Made by a program: the position numbers and the translations under genes. From the NCBI GenBank assembly GCA_005406025.1, contig BGZK01000144.1, positions 310,001-374,000 of the forward strand: a DNA stretch of 64,000 nucleotides. The letters run 5' to 3'. Origin of the DNA: Eumeta japonica. Lineage: Eukaryota; Arthropoda; Insecta; Lepidoptera; Psychidae. A model generated the notes under the pieces. It saw only the letters and a list, made by a program, of their open reading frames with translations. It did no database searches and was not told the DNA's origin. This document shows positions 19,876 through 31,609 of the stretch, piece after piece (the first letter of the stretch is position 1; each line of letters starts with the position of its first letter).

Positions 19876-20460
19876 AGTTGTTATCCAAATCGATAGATGA
19901 TCATCTGTTTAGAACTCTATTAACGAATGTACAACCGGCGGGATAGGGCAGCATTAAATGTTAAAAAATTGTCAAGCCCTACAGACCCTAAGAAAGTATA
20001 TTTATCTAAATCTTCTCGGATGTCAATATGGTAAAAAAATATTATTTACTAAAATGATCTCCAGATATCAATTCGAAACATAAACTTATTTAAACGGACA
20101 ATAGCAAATGTCAATAATATAGCGATAGCTTTAATCAAATTATTTTAAATGCCCATATAGTACAGAAAACTTCTCTAAACAGGTAATACAATACAAGATC
20201 AATATTGTAGGGAGAACTTTTTTATTCCTATTTTTATATTTCTATTTATTTTTAATTTTCATTTATTTTTCACTTTTTGGTTCTTTTTATCGATATAAAA
20301 ACTAATACTTACATTTTTTTGTTATTTTTTAAAGGCATTGAAACCTTATGATCTTTTCTATATTCCTGACAATTTGAATGCAAATTGATCTAAATCAAAG
20401 CCATTAATTTACACTCCACCCAGTTAGACCGAAAATCAAAATTTAACTTACAATAGTGCT

Positions 20461-20945
20461 TGTAAAATGAACTGACCCAAACTCCCTGGGCATGTGTTAT
20501 TTCATTACGTAGTACCTGTGACCATTACAACCTTCTGGTACCACTTCGTACCAGAGTACTTCTCTAGAGAAGGGACACAAAACTCGACTGTGTTGCGTCT
20601 TTTTATAACAGCGTTCCCGTGATCCGGACAAATCAAAAAGTCTAAACTCGATGGAGTTGCGATATTTTGATAAAGAGTTCCTGTAGCCATCTACCGGCTT
20701 CATCATCAAACCCTGGATATCATTCAAAGTGAGAGTTTATTTAATTATTAAGAGAAATTAAACGAGCCCAAAGCCAGATGAGGTTGCGTCGTTTTGTGAC
20801 GGAGTTTCCGCTCTATGATCAGACCCTGGATATCATCTGAGATCAGAGTACTTGTCAAGACAAATCAAACAAGCCCAAACTCTATGGCGTAGTCGCATCC
20901 TCACAGAATCGCTGTAGCCGCCATTCGGCTCCATCGCCAGAACAG
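20461..20945 (+). repeat. Modular tandem repeat of about 120-130-bp units, degenerate
   Basis: The words CCCAAACTCYATGG, GTTGCGTCGTTTT, GGAGTTYCYGTAGCC, GGCTCCATCATCA and ACCCTGGATATCAT recur in the same order in three to four diverged units. The same unit occurs in two cleaner copies at 44.69-44.9 kb. The two small frames here are by-products. Confidence 0.65.
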
Positions 20946-20987
20946 ATTCATAACATTATTATATTTTGAATAATAATGTTATGAATC
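20945..20987. repeat. 17-bp perfect inverted repeat
   Basis: GATTCATAACATTATTA and its exact reverse complement are separated by nine bases. It sits where the tandem-repeat module at 20.46 kb loses the 3' tail seen in the 44.7-kb copy, so it may mark a deletion or rearrangement point. Confidence 0.7.
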
Positions 20988-21053
20988 ATGTTATCAATCA
21001 ATGTTACCAAAATTATGAAGTTACAGAAAAACCATATAAGCAACACAACAGAT

Positions 21054-21900
21054 TTACATATGTTCAAAATAGTCTCCTTCAGCATCAATACCTAAAGCAT
21101 CACGCCAGTCGTTTACAGAAATAGAGTAAAAATATTCAGTAATAACGGAATCGATCTCTTCTTCTGATGTAAAGTGGCGACCGCGATTTTTTTTTATTAA
21201 AAAATAGCTAAAAGTAGCACATTGCAAGATTCGGTGAGTAACGAAGGCATATACTCTAAGACTACAACGTTACTTTCCTTAAAAAGTTGACAGTAAGAGC
21301 AGCGGTTTGAGAGGATGCATTGTCGTGGTGCAGTACCACTAAGCCTCTAATTTGAAAAGTCTGAAGTACTTGTATCAAGCACTGTTGTATGCACCAAGCC
21401 GCCGTGACAGTTTTCTTTCCTATTAATTTAATAGCTTCGACGAAGCCCGTACTTCCGATAAACACGGCATACTTAAGTTTTGCATTGCACACACTTTTGT
21501 CACGATGGTTGGCCCATGTGCTCATACCCTATTTTCCTGACGTGTAGGCAAGTCGTAAAAGGGACTGTGCGTTTCATCACCTGTTACGATTTTAGATATT
21601 ATACGGCTACCAACTTTATTCAATAACTTTAATATCTGTCGGCTGATCGTTACACTCTTGGATTTTTAGTGCTGTATAAAATGATACGGAACCCAGCGAA
21701 AAACCATATTTTACATTTTTCATTCGTCATGAAAGATCTTGGACATCTCAGAGGATTCAATCTTAAGAATGTTCTGAATCATATGGTGGTGCATCGATTA
21801 TTATCTTTTGTTATTTTACAAACATGGGCGACACTATCTGAAGTGACTGTTGGAGCGAGTCTTCCCGTATGTTCTTCATCTTGAGATGAGTTGAGAAATT
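21054..21900 (-). pseudogene. mariner transposase relic (minus strand)
   Basis: On the minus strand, an ETHSPFYD-like region, FIGSTGFVEAIKLIGKKTVT, LHHDNASSQTAA (second catalytic Asp block) and a C-terminal GDYFEHM followed by a stop at 21054-21056 fit a mariner-family DDE/D transposase. The terminal third shows FTSEEEIDSVITEYFYSISV. Internal stops and frameshifts are many, and the N-terminal half is only faintly readable (HTGRLAPTVTSDSVA). TIRs were not identified. It is a dead copy. Confidence 0.78.
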
Positions 21901-22174
21901 CTCTAAATCATCGAAACACAGTGGCAGTGAGGTGGCACTTCATTATTAAACGCTGACTGTAACCGCTGCACATATTAATTTTGGGACAGAGTAACCTTAA
22001 AATCATAGAATATCATAGCTCGCCAGGGCTTACGTATCAAATACATTCCTTGCTTCACAGAAACACACTTTACGACACCTAAGTTTAAAAACGCGGGAAG
22101 TTATTAGTGCGCGCTATTTTAACCGAGGGAAAACCGGTGTCTAACAGTATCTCAATGATTTTATTGAGGTCCTC

Positions 22175-22262
22175 GCACTGCATTTTCATCTGATTTATAC
22201 ATTACGTATATGCAAAATTACAGCTCAATCGAATGCATGGCAGTGGTGCAAAAATGTAAGAT
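22175..22262 (+). repeat. Fragment of the module-repeat 3' tail
   Basis: CATCTGATTTATACATTACG and GCAAAATTACAGCTCAATCG parallel the tail following the tandem units at 44.91-45.0 kb. It is isolated and diverged here. Confidence 0.4.
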
Positions 22263-22384
22263 TTAATTACGAAGCTGTATATAGGCTGCCAAATTTCATC
22301 TTAAAATATTAAACAAAAATTAATAATAAAACAAAATACATGCTTTTATAAGTAGACGTGTCCTGGACTAAAAAGCATATAATA

Positions 22385-22654
22385 ATTGAGGAGCTTACGA
22401 ACAAAAGGAGATAAGCCCGTGTTCAACCATAGATAAGCTATCTATGGTTGAACACGGGCTTGTCTTGTATTAGCATAGTTTTATGCTTTATTCTAAAATC
22501 TAACACAGGGTGTTATATTTTAGACCAAAATTGTGTAAATCTCTTTTAAAATTTAATTTTAGATCTCGTTTTTCAGTCAACAAAAACAAAGTAATAAAAG
22601 AAATGTGAAAATTATTTATCTGACATGTCTCCTTTTATTCGCCAGCTCCTCAAT
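22385..22654. mobile_element. TIR element of about 270 bp with an internal perfect hairpin
   Basis: The left arm (22385-22412, ATTGAGGAGCTTACGAACAA...) is matched by the inverted right arm (22627-22654) with a few mismatches. Immediately inside the left arm, 22413-22435 and 22439-22461 form a perfect 23-bp hairpin with a 3-base AGC loop, beginning AAGCCCGTGTTCAACC. No coding frame. Family unknown. Confidence 0.6.
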
Positions 22655-23099
22655 CATCGAATCTGTTCTATTTACCCCGAAAGAGCCCGAATGTAAATCA
22701 TTGTATAATATTTTTGAAAAAGCTTAGGGCGCTTTTCCTGAATCATAAACCAAGCAGTTTTGTTAATTTCACGCCCCACACTATAACACTCAAATATTAT
22801 ACTTCATCAAAAATGTGGTTTACAGCCAGGCTCTTTAGGAGTAGACAGAGAGAACAAGTTCAATGTTTATTTTTTAGCTTAGAAAGCCATCTGTTGGTGG
22901 GTAAGTGAACTAAGCCCGTAAATATATAAGTCTATGTTTTAATTTAAATTACTTACTGCTTTGATAGTCTCTAGCGGTAAAAAAATTACCGCTACCTACC
23001 CACATTATAACTTCACATTGAAGAGCCAATCATCTTGTGTAGAGATTTCAACTACGAGATATATAAAAACCAAGGAAATGGATGTCGGGCGACGCTCAA

Positions 23100-23755
23100 T
23101 GTAGGGTTCCGTAGTCGCCCGTCACAGTATAAGGACTTCCGCTTTTTTTGCTTGATATTATGAACTACTACTTTTGTTTTACAAAACAGCAATGTTAACT
23201 AAGTAATGTTCAATGAAATTTGTAAGAAATTTCGGTGTTTTACTTCTTCAAGTATATTTTATAAGTTAATTGACTATTACTCGTTAACTTATACAGCTTA
23301 CTTAGCTGTCATAGTTTGCCTTTTAATTTCATTATATATACTACTGCCGTGAGTTTATTTTTCCATACATCCGAGTACAATCATTTAGCTAGCAGAGGAG
23401 GGAACACTAGACTCGAACAAAAAATGAGAACTTTAAAGCTTAATATTTCTCAAACGGGCCCCTAAATCAAAAAATGGTTTTCAAAGTCCCGTATTATTTT
23501 TTAATGAGCTATCCAACGATAAAATTCATCCCCACTTTACGTATAGATGAGGTACCCTAAATCTTATTCTTAATTCTATTTTACCATTTTATCGGCCTGA
23601 TTAATATGTACACCTATACCAAATTACAGCTTTCTAGTACTAACAGTATCTGAACTGAATCACAGACAGACAGGCGTACGGATGGACTAACGGGCATGGC
23701 GAAACTATAAAGATTCCTTGTTGATTACGAAACCCTAAAAATGAATCACTTCTCA
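23100..23755 (-). repeat. GGTTCCGTA-ended dispersed repeat, near full length
   Basis: Left end TAGGGTTCCGTAGTCGCC and right end GATTACGAAACCCTAAAAA are inverted relative to each other. Near the right end is the CAGACAGACAGG...CATGGCGAAACTATAA block. I recognise the layout from a very abundant repeat of moth genomes. The class is uncertain, and the inverted ends suggest a DNA-type element. Confidence 0.6.
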
Positions 23756-24383
23756 GTTTAAACAAAGAAGAATCCAATTTAGAATGTTGCCAAACTCACC
23801 CTACAGCTCTGGGTAATACCTACCTACCCACTTAACCTTCACACGTACAATAATTTAAATGTCAACCCATTTTCAAGGATACGGTCAGCAAGGGCCTTTT
23901 GTTACTTTTTTTTTTAACTATTAATTTTATTTTTCCTATAGGAAGTAATCGGTTAATTTTTCTAGAGTAAAAATATCTTTTAATTTCTTGTCTCCCTACC
24001 ATGTCTTTTAGAAAAAAATCTATGCCTATATACAAAGTACTTTTCTAGCATGCAATGTCACTTATGTTCCAATTTAAAAGATGTTGCGTATAATTCTAAC
24101 TGAATGTATATAAAGATTATATTACCACCAACAAGTTCTAAAATTAGAATTATATTTTTTATAGCATTAATTATATATAGCCAGACTACTTTTGACGTAT
24201 GGATAGGGGGCAGTCATGTGACGAAATTCTAGCAGATATCTATAGCTACAGTGTCTTGCTACGCCTGAAAGAAGAAATGTCAGATAAATAAAAAATAGAA
24301 GCAATCTAATTTTGTATCAATTTGTGGGGAAAATATGTCACAGGATTTCCAAAAACGCTATTGAATTTAACGCTAGAAAATTT

Positions 24384-25360
24384 TCGTGCAATGAATTTTC
24401 TATGACATTCGTTGCCATTTAAACCAACAAGAAAGTTATAACAGATTTCAGTTCGGGTTTCATGATAAAGGTTTATACCTTGCCACTGTTTATCGAGTTC
24501 AAATGTAATCACATTAACTTTACAGACGATCTGCGTGAGGAACGTCCTTCTGCGGCGACGACCGAAGCCAACGTCAGTGCTGTGCGGCTTATGATAGAGA
24601 ATAGCCAAAAAAGTGACTTATCAGCAGATTTTAACAAGTTTAGGTATGAGTCAAGTGCACAAAACGCACCCATAATTCCACCGAAGCTCAAATCTCCGTC
24701 GTGTCAATTGGTGCCGCGAAATGATGCAAAGATTTTTCGGTGGTGACTCAAATGCTGTTACGGTATAGTTGCAGGTGACGAAAGCTGTATTTACTGTTAC
24801 GATCCCGAAACCAGAACACAGGCTGCTCAGTGGGTGTTTCCTTTCGAGGAGTTGCCTACTAAAGTAAAACGATGTCGAAGTGTCGAAAAACAGATGGCGG
24901 CCTTTTTCTTCGGAGTAACAGGACATTATGCAACAATTGTTTTATAAGATAAAACAGTCACTGCAGACTGATTGATATACTAACAATTGTTTGCGTATTG
25001 TTTTGGAAATAGTTCAGGAAAAAACACAGTAGGATTTTTCTTCATCATGACAACCCCTCACCACATACTACCAGATAAACGACTATTTTGAGACATTATG
25101 TCTATACCTAACGTCCACATATACATGTATAAAATACTGACTCGCCCGCCTTTCTGTTCCGACCTCGCACCATGCGATTTTTATTTATTTTCTAAAGTAA
25201 AAGAAAAACTTTGAGGAAAGTTGTTTACGGACGCCGAGGAAGCGGTGGCTTTATGTGAAAAGGCAGTCGAAACGACCCCTAAATACGAGTAGGCAAAGTG
25301 TTTCTCTTCCATCGAATGCAGCGATGTATTGATCTCAACGGATACTATTTTGAAAAACAA
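24384..25360 (+). pseudogene. mariner transposase relic (plus strand)
   Basis: Reading the plus strand through frameshifts gives DDLREERPSAATTEANVSAV (linker after the HTH), a DES/YCYDPETRTQAAQWVF catalytic block, FFGVTGHYAT, PPFCSDLAPCDFYLF (the third-Asp motif normally PPYSPDLAPCDF) and KEKLxGKLFTDAEEAV. The expected HHDNASSH motif is degraded near 25045-25075. Several stops and indels make it dead. Its 3' end runs into an (AAT)n tract. It is a different subfamily from the copies at 21 kb and 43-45 kb. Confidence 0.8.
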
Positions 25361-25380
25361 TAATAATAATAATAATAATT
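25358..25380 (+). repeat. (AAT)n microsatellite
   Basis: Seven AAT units separate the dead mariner from the reversed MITE copy that follows. Confidence 0.8.
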
Positions 25381-25437
25381 TGCAAGTTTGCTGTTTTTAT
25401 TTTCCAAGAACTTTCAGATTGATTCACGTACCCACAT

Positions 25438-25605
25438 ACAGTACAATGCACGAAACTCTGCCGCTGTGAAGTTAGTTTCGAAAGCGTCGCAATGGCGTAA
25501 AATAGGACCGTGTGGGAGTAGAAGAAAGGGTCGGGAGTGTTGAACTTGCGCACTGCTTCATTCGCAGGCAATTCAAAACGGCAGAGTTTCTTGCGTTATA
25601 TTGTA
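25438..25605 (-). mobile_element. AGTACAACGCAC MITE, copy B (reversed)
   Basis: The block reads GTACAATGCACGAAACTCTG, then CGAAAGCGTCGCAATGGCGT, and ends GGCAGAGTTTCTTGCG, the reverse complement order of copies A, C and D. Confidence 0.75.
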
Positions 25606-25783
25606 CATACATCGGTTTCTATAAACGTAGATTACTAGAATAAGTCTAATAAACAACATTATTTTGTTAATGAAAGCTAATGATCACAAAATGACCGAAT
25701 ACACTTTGTGCATTAACATTTTTCTTTTTTGAATCTTGGAAAGTATTCAGTCAAGTAAAGATTTTATTTCAATTTCACTCTTT

Positions 25784-26372
25784 TTAGGGTTCCGTACCTC
25801 AAAAGGAAAAACGGAACCCTTATGGGATCACTTTGTTGTCCGTCCGTCCGTCCTTGTGTCAAAACCCTTTATTTCAGGAACGTGTTGTGGTATCCAGTTG
25901 AAATTAAAAGTCCTTGAAGTTTTGAAAATATCAAAATTATAACTTAACATGAAAAAAGATACGGCAGTAGGCTGCAAAAAAAAACGTATATTTTGACACT
26001 CTCAAGGGAATCAAAATTTATAGGATATTTTTCGTTGACCTAGAGCTATGAAATTTGACAAGTAATAAATACCATCTTATACTACAAATATATGAAAAAA
26101 TCTGAAATTCATACAGTTGTAATTAAATGTTAAGATATATAGTCCTTATTTTTTAAAGTACGTAATCAATCACCGAGGTTAAACAACGGTATGCGGGGTG
26201 ATAATTGTATGGATAACCAAATCTTTTTGTAGATTTTTTTTTAAATTTTACTAATTTGTGCAGAAGAAAAAAAATCTGAAAGCCCTATATTTTGAATTAA
26301 ATCACAAAAAATCACAATATACATGGTTTTTATCCATAAAACGGCGGTCCAAATTTTTACGGAACCCTCGGT
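25784..26372 (+). repeat. GGTTCCGTA-ended dispersed repeat, full length
   Basis: It begins AGGGTTCCGTACCTCAAAAG and ends TTTTACGGAACCCTCGGTGG, with inverted AGGGTTCCGTA/TACGGAACCCT ends and a (GTCC)n block near 25842. It is about 590 bp. I recognise it as a common lepidopteran dispersed repeat. Confidence 0.65.
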
Positions 26373-26584
26373 GGGCGAGTTTGACTCACACTTTTTTATA
26401 CATACAATTTGCAGCTAGATAACAACCGTTAGAGAACGCAACATCTAAATCGATAAACCTACCGCTATAAATAACCGTTACACTAGAAATTTTAATTCCA
26501 TTATAATGGAAAGAACAAACGCATTAACATCTAAAGAAGCAACTTTGTTATTTTTTCCAATGTGATACATTCGCAAAAAGAAAC

Positions 26585-26660
26585 TCGTAGGTAGCGCCTC
26601 GGACTGGTTGTTACGGTAAAAGCCGGTCGGCGTCGGGTCAAATACCTGCGCGTGCGCCGC
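26585..26660 (+). repeat. Possible tRNA-derived SINE head
   Basis: TAGGTAGCGCCTCGGACTGG followed 40 bases later by GGGTCAAATACC resembles A and B boxes of a tRNA-derived SINE. No foldable tRNA cloverleaf could be drawn with confidence. Confidence 0.25.
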
Positions 26661-26767
26661 ATCGGGCTAGACATATCATGATTATGAAATTAAAATTTAT
26701 GATAATGACGATTTTTTATTTAATTCGTAAAGGCCATTTTAGGTATCCATGTCTAGATAAAAAAAAA

Positions 26768-26843
26768 AGCCTACTGGTGACTATTATTTTTTTTTATTCT
26801 ATATAGTAATATAGAATTTAAAAAAAATAGTCATTAGTAGGCT
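26768..26843. repeat. Imperfect hairpin with arms of about 36 bp
   Basis: AGCCTACTGGTGACTATTAT... at the left pairs with ...AATAGTCATTAGTAGGCT at the right, with a small AGTA loop and a few mismatches. It abuts the CCGATT-type repeat block beginning at about 26850. Confidence 0.7.
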
Positions 26844-26849
26844 ATAATA

Positions 26850-26960
26850 ATATAGTCCCGATTTTAATCCAAATCCCTTTACCGTTCTAGATTCCGATCC
26901 GGATTTCAATCCACGTCCAAATTCGAATCAGTCCCGGCTATCACCATCTCTGTTCTCATC
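26850..26960 (+). repeat. Degenerate CCGATTTTAATCC-type minisatellite
   Basis: Words of the form TCCCGATTTTAATCC, GATTCCGATCCGGATTTC and AATCCACGTCC recur with short spacing. Same family as 8.4 kb and, on the other strand, 10.68 kb. Confidence 0.5.
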
Positions 26961-27231
26961 AACAGAAATTGAAAAACAATATCAAACAAATTCAACGTCA
27001 TGATATTTTTTTTGTGGGATAGAATCTCATTTTTGTTATATATAAAAATAATTTTCGATTTATTAATCGATAATAGAGTATTCTCTATTGAAAATATACT
27101 GAAGTTTTATTTGCTTATTAAATTATAGATTTGTAAGTATAAACAACGAATAAATTAAAATTTTATTTATTTATATTAAAAAAATATAACTATATGAACA
27201 AAAAAAAATTAAAACCTAATTAAATAATTGT

Positions 27232-27440
27232 TTAAGCAGACTGCAAAAAAGACAAATTGGTTGTTTTTGGAGTCGATTCCAGCTGAAGATAAATCAAACA
27301 CCGTTGTGTCTCCTAAGATCTCCTTTTTCATTAAATATTTAACGTTTCATATCATAGACATAGGTATATTACATGCTCTTTTGTGTTGCTTTAGTTGGAA
27401 CCGACTCCAAAAACAACTAATTAATTACTTTTGAAGTCTA
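27232..27440. mobile_element. TIR element of about 205 bp (TTGTTTTTGGAGTCG arms)
   Basis: GCAGACTGCAAAAAAGAC and TTGGTTGTTTTTGGAGTCGA on the left are matched inverted by CGACTCCAAAAACAACTAA and TTGAAGTCTATTTAAA on the right, giving arms of about 45-50 bp with mismatches. No coding capacity. Confidence 0.6.
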
Positions 27441-28249
27441 TTTAAATACTTTTTTGAAGGCGGTATTAACTTTTTTTTTAATGTATTTTATTTCCATTTT
27501 TTACTTATCGAGTAATTATAACTTTGTAATTAATTTGGCTATTTTACATTTGGGTTATGCCATGTTAATAAAATTGGCCAGCCATCTCCTTTACTTTTAG
27601 ATGAAGCAAGTGGGTAATCAGTTCGGATCCCAAATTTATTGTCGATGGTAATCATTCCAGGATCTACAGATTCTTAGTTAGAGCGCAACTACCAAATTAT
27701 TCTTATAAAACTATATAAATTATACTCATTCTTTATAACATAAAAGTTATGCATTCAAAGAGACCACATTTTCATTCACTTCAACATTTTTATTCACTCT
27801 GTTTCTAATGTTATCGTTAAGAGCTCTGATGTGTTCCTGCTAATATTGCCACGTTACAATCATATAAACGAAATAATATATGTAGGTATATTAATAAGTA
27901 ATTAATTTTAATTCTGTGTAACATATCGCATTATTGATATCCTAATGACCGTAAAGGACTGCTGTGACTTCAATAATCAGCTCAACAGCATGACATGATA
28001 ACTAACATACCCAAAAACCTGTATAACCTAAAGAGGACCTCAGACACACTATGTGTGTCTATAATATTTGAAGCTTTCCTCGATTTCCCTGAGATCCTAT
28101 CATCATATTCTGACTTGAGTATGCGTCCACCTCGGAAATATACCCTTTCAAACAAAAAAGAATTCAAAATCGATCCACAATTGACGAATTTATCGCTGAA
28201 CATACATAATAAAAATACGTATAGAAAAAAATAGTACATCCTCTTTTTT

Positions 28250-29340
28250 TAAAGGTGGTTAAAAATGAATGCTTTTCGTTACTTTCCTTTCTAACCTACC
28301 GTTTAGTACTTTACGTTGATAATATTCTACTTGCGTTACAAAAAGAATTTTATGAACCACTATAAAACTTCATCCTAAACCGCAGCCTTTCATAAAACTT
28401 CGCTACACAAAATGTTTCTTCATCTAACTTGCCTAATATAATGCCTTACTAAATTGCCTATCACAAGTGTAGGCACTCTGAAGCGTCTCCAAATGCCTAC
28501 CATACCTGCAATTATTAGCCGTGGACCGCATATAATGAGCATAAGGACACGGCGAACCGCTTCGAACGGCTACAATGCACTTGAACTACGTACACTCATG
28601 CGCAAAAGTGTCTAGATCTTACGTAACTATGAATGAAAAGAAGCCAATTGATGATATCAAAGCATCATAATGTGCCGCTACAAAGTAGCACATTATATTA
28701 AAGTATGCTACTCTGTGTACTGACGGTGGAGGCATGTTTTGTAACAAAACTTAACAAAGCAACTAAGATCCCGATTCTTACATAATGATAATTATGAGCT
28801 TACATAACGTGATTTAATCACTTAATAGCGACTACTCAAAATGGTAAATGTATGGCCATAATCGTTTATATATATATGCAGTGTAAGTCCGTTTCAGTTT
28901 CGTTCTGGAACAAGGTCCAATTTCTGATTTCGAAAAATCCATCACAAATAAGCGTTTGTATAACAATCCACGCCGTCCACTTGTTCGCGAGTCAAGTACA
29001 AATAAGCAATTTAAGTATCCGCTCAGGCAACGGGTGTAAAATGACATGTTTTCAATATATGTATTTTCTCTATGAGATGGGCGCATTTACAATGATCGAA
29101 TAATCCCTTGAACTATACCGGAAGAAAGTAATATCATAGCATGACGTTATTAAAAAAATTTACACGTATGTTGTATCCAATCAAACACGGGCAATATGAA
29201 AACCAAAGACAAAAAACGCAATAACAAATATAGTTTATGAATATACCGAGAACTTAATCCAGGACGTCTCGCATCCAAAAGATATAAATGCTAAACCAAA
29301 ATAATTTTATATATAATATCTTCGGCGCAAACAAAGATAC
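28250..29340. other. Intergenic stretch, nothing firm
   Basis: Frames are short and overlap on both strands. A small inverted repeat, TAATGTGC/GCACATTA, lies near 28668-28696. No gene supported. Confidence 0.4.
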
Positions 29341-29346
29341 AAATTA

Positions 29347-31609
29347 CACAGGTCTGCAAAAAAAATACTGAGAACTGTTTTTGTTTTGTGATGAAATTTT
29401 TATTTTCTTGGATGCGCTGAATCCGAAAATAATTTCCTTTTTGTAATAGGACGTGACGTTTGCTGACAATGTGAGTAGCTATTTTCAACAAGTTATTATT
29501 TTAAAAAAAATGAAAATAAACTTGAAAAACATTGTTTTATTCACAAACAGTTCACAAAACGTATTTTTTATCCAATACACGTTTATTAGCATACACTAAA
29601 ATGTTTACTTTTTCCCAGTGAGGCTCCTCTTGGTACATTTTTGTTTGTGGGAAGAATCTGGAAAGTCTCTCTGAAGCATCCAACAGAGGTTTCTTATCAT
29701 TGAGGTGCTTCATTTACCTTGGCATCTTTTCTTCATTTGTTTAATGTCTTGGTCAATTTGCTTACCTTGCCCTTCACTCATATCTCCCAAATTTTCCGGA
29801 AAATAGTGAGATGGGAACGAGGAAAATGTACTTTTAGACTCATCAGACAACCTAAAGCTTGACATAATTTTAGCATTTTTTTGACGATTTTCTTATAATT
29901 AGGGTCTTTGTGTTTGCCTAAAAATTTCTCTATGACTCATTCAAAGGCAATCCACCCTTCTTTTTAAAGATCCGTCATGGCCGTAAAGAATTATAGATCA
30001 GCCATGAGCCGTCTAACGTCTGGTCTGACTAAAACGCCTTCCTTCAGCTTAGCCTCTGAGAGGCCTCGAAATTTTGATGCTTGATGATTTGATACGAAAT
30101 GATAATGATATTTGAAGCAATCTCCATCTCTAGAAAATGATTTTACAAATTGCTTTATCAATCCCAACTTTAAATGCATAGTAGTAAAAAAACTTTATGC
30201 TGGAGTACAAACGCTTTTCGGAGGACTTTCTTTTCACCAGCTTTAAGCTCCTTTGTCGGCCAATACTTTTTGGCCCAGTGATTTTCTCGGTCTCGACTAT
30301 ATCACAGACACAAATAATAAGGGAAATTTTGTAAAGATAGGTTGTTTTCTGAGTAACAGGTACAAGATTTTTAAATCTCCGCACACATGCCAACCGTGAT
30401 CTTCATAAACCAATTCCAGATTTCAAAGGCTTCCTTGAGATTTACTGAATGACCTACAGGAATGGAAGTATAAAAACCACTGTTGTAACTTTAAGGCTTC
30501 TTTTCGATGAATCTATGAAACGACGCCATTGTGTGGTATCATAATGAATATTAAAGCATTCATCAAACCTTCAACATTGATGCAATAAACCAACTCGTTC
30601 TCCGAGGAAAGAAGGGAGTGAACTTCTTCTCACTACATCTAAGCCAAGAAGAAGACACTCCTAGGAGAAGTAAGTTCCGACATTTGAACCTTGTGGCAAG
30701 CAACTAAACAGCGTCTTTAGAAATATTTAAGTCTGTTACCAATTCATTTAACTGATCCTGGGAAAATAATTGCAAACTTCTATTATTTTAAAACTCCGAA
30801 CTCGACCCATCATCGGGTTCCGGCACGACACCGTCTTCGTCAGGACTTAGAATCCCAGCCAAAATCGCAGGGGCCTTGGGCACTGGTATATCTGTCGTAT
30901 GAGAGATGGAACGAATAGCTGGGGTATGAAATTGACTGTTTCCATTTTGCATTATGCCCTTTCACATTACATAAATGAAAGTAACAGTCGTCATTATGGT
31001 TCTTCTGTTCACGCCATACCATAAGAATCCCATGACGGAAAGAGTTTTTTTCTTGCCCTTAAACCAATTTCGAAGGTCTTCAACACATCGTTTGCAGACT
31101 TCATGAGATGCTCAAGGTTTATATTGATGTCCAAGTTTTAAAGTCAAACACACGAAATATACTTGTCTCACAAAGTCTGTATATTATATTGTTGCTTTAA
31201 TGCTTTATTATAATCGCCATAAATATAACTGTCAAGCGAATCCACACACTTCCGAGAAACTATATAGCACTAAATTGAACACTTATAAAACAACGATGAT
31301 CAAACAGTGGTGGTAACGGCTTTGTACACTACGGAGCACTTCAAAACGTGCACGCTCAGTTAATTACAACTTGTTCTTGTATGTTGCCTTAACTCACACA
31401 GGTTCGTCTTTATTTGCAAGGTAATTTTGGCTAATTTCCCTTATTTTTAAAATAATAAAAAATAAAACCCTTATTTTTGTAATACTTTTGCATTTTGCAA
31501 AAAATCTGTGGTCCTGGAATTTTTTTCTTATTACTTTCGTTTTCAGGACACCATAATACATGAAAATCAGTTAAAAATACACAAACAGCTTTTTTGTTGC
31601 AGACCTGTG
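29347..31609 (-). mobile_element. 2263-bp TIR transposon carrying an unnamed transposase-like gene
   Basis: Both ends read inward CACAGGTCTGCAA, a perfect 13 bp followed by an A-rich run; looser similarity continues about 100 bases inward. TTA flanks each end (29344-29346 and 31610-31612), consistent with a 3-bp target duplication. The only gene-like content is a decayed minus-strand gene at about 29600-31160. Perfect termini around a single relic gene argue for a class II transposon that is not one of the named families in this window. Confidence 0.7.
29600..31160 (-). pseudogene. Relic of a repetitive arthropod protein family, probable DDE-type transposase
   Basis: Reading the minus strand across frameshifts shows, in order: an HEVCKRCVEDLRNW start, MVWREQKNHNDDCYF with a Cys/His-bearing block (30840-31022), WRRFIDSSKRSLK (near 30500-30540), WHVCGDLKILYLLLRKQ with TKFP (30330-30400), HLKLGLIKQFVKSFSRDGDC (30100-30180), and near the end LGDMSEGQGK with QDIKQM and RCQG (29730-29800), then LCWMLQRDFPDS. 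I recognise these blocks from abundant uncharacterised proteins of arthropods and Hydra, where the last block is usually GERFHQDIxxME. Spaced acidic residues in FIDSS, DLK and the RFHQDI helix suggest an RNase H-like DD(E/D) core. That is inference. Several stops and frameshifts make this copy inactive. Confidence 0.65.

Noticed and set aside
24306..24926. Three minus-strand frames of 60-100 codons
   Set aside because: They are antisense shadows of the plus-strand mariner relic.
26585..26660. tRNA gene
   Set aside because: The A- and B-box-like words are present but no cloverleaf with paired acceptor stem could be drawn, so it is kept only as a weak SINE candidate.
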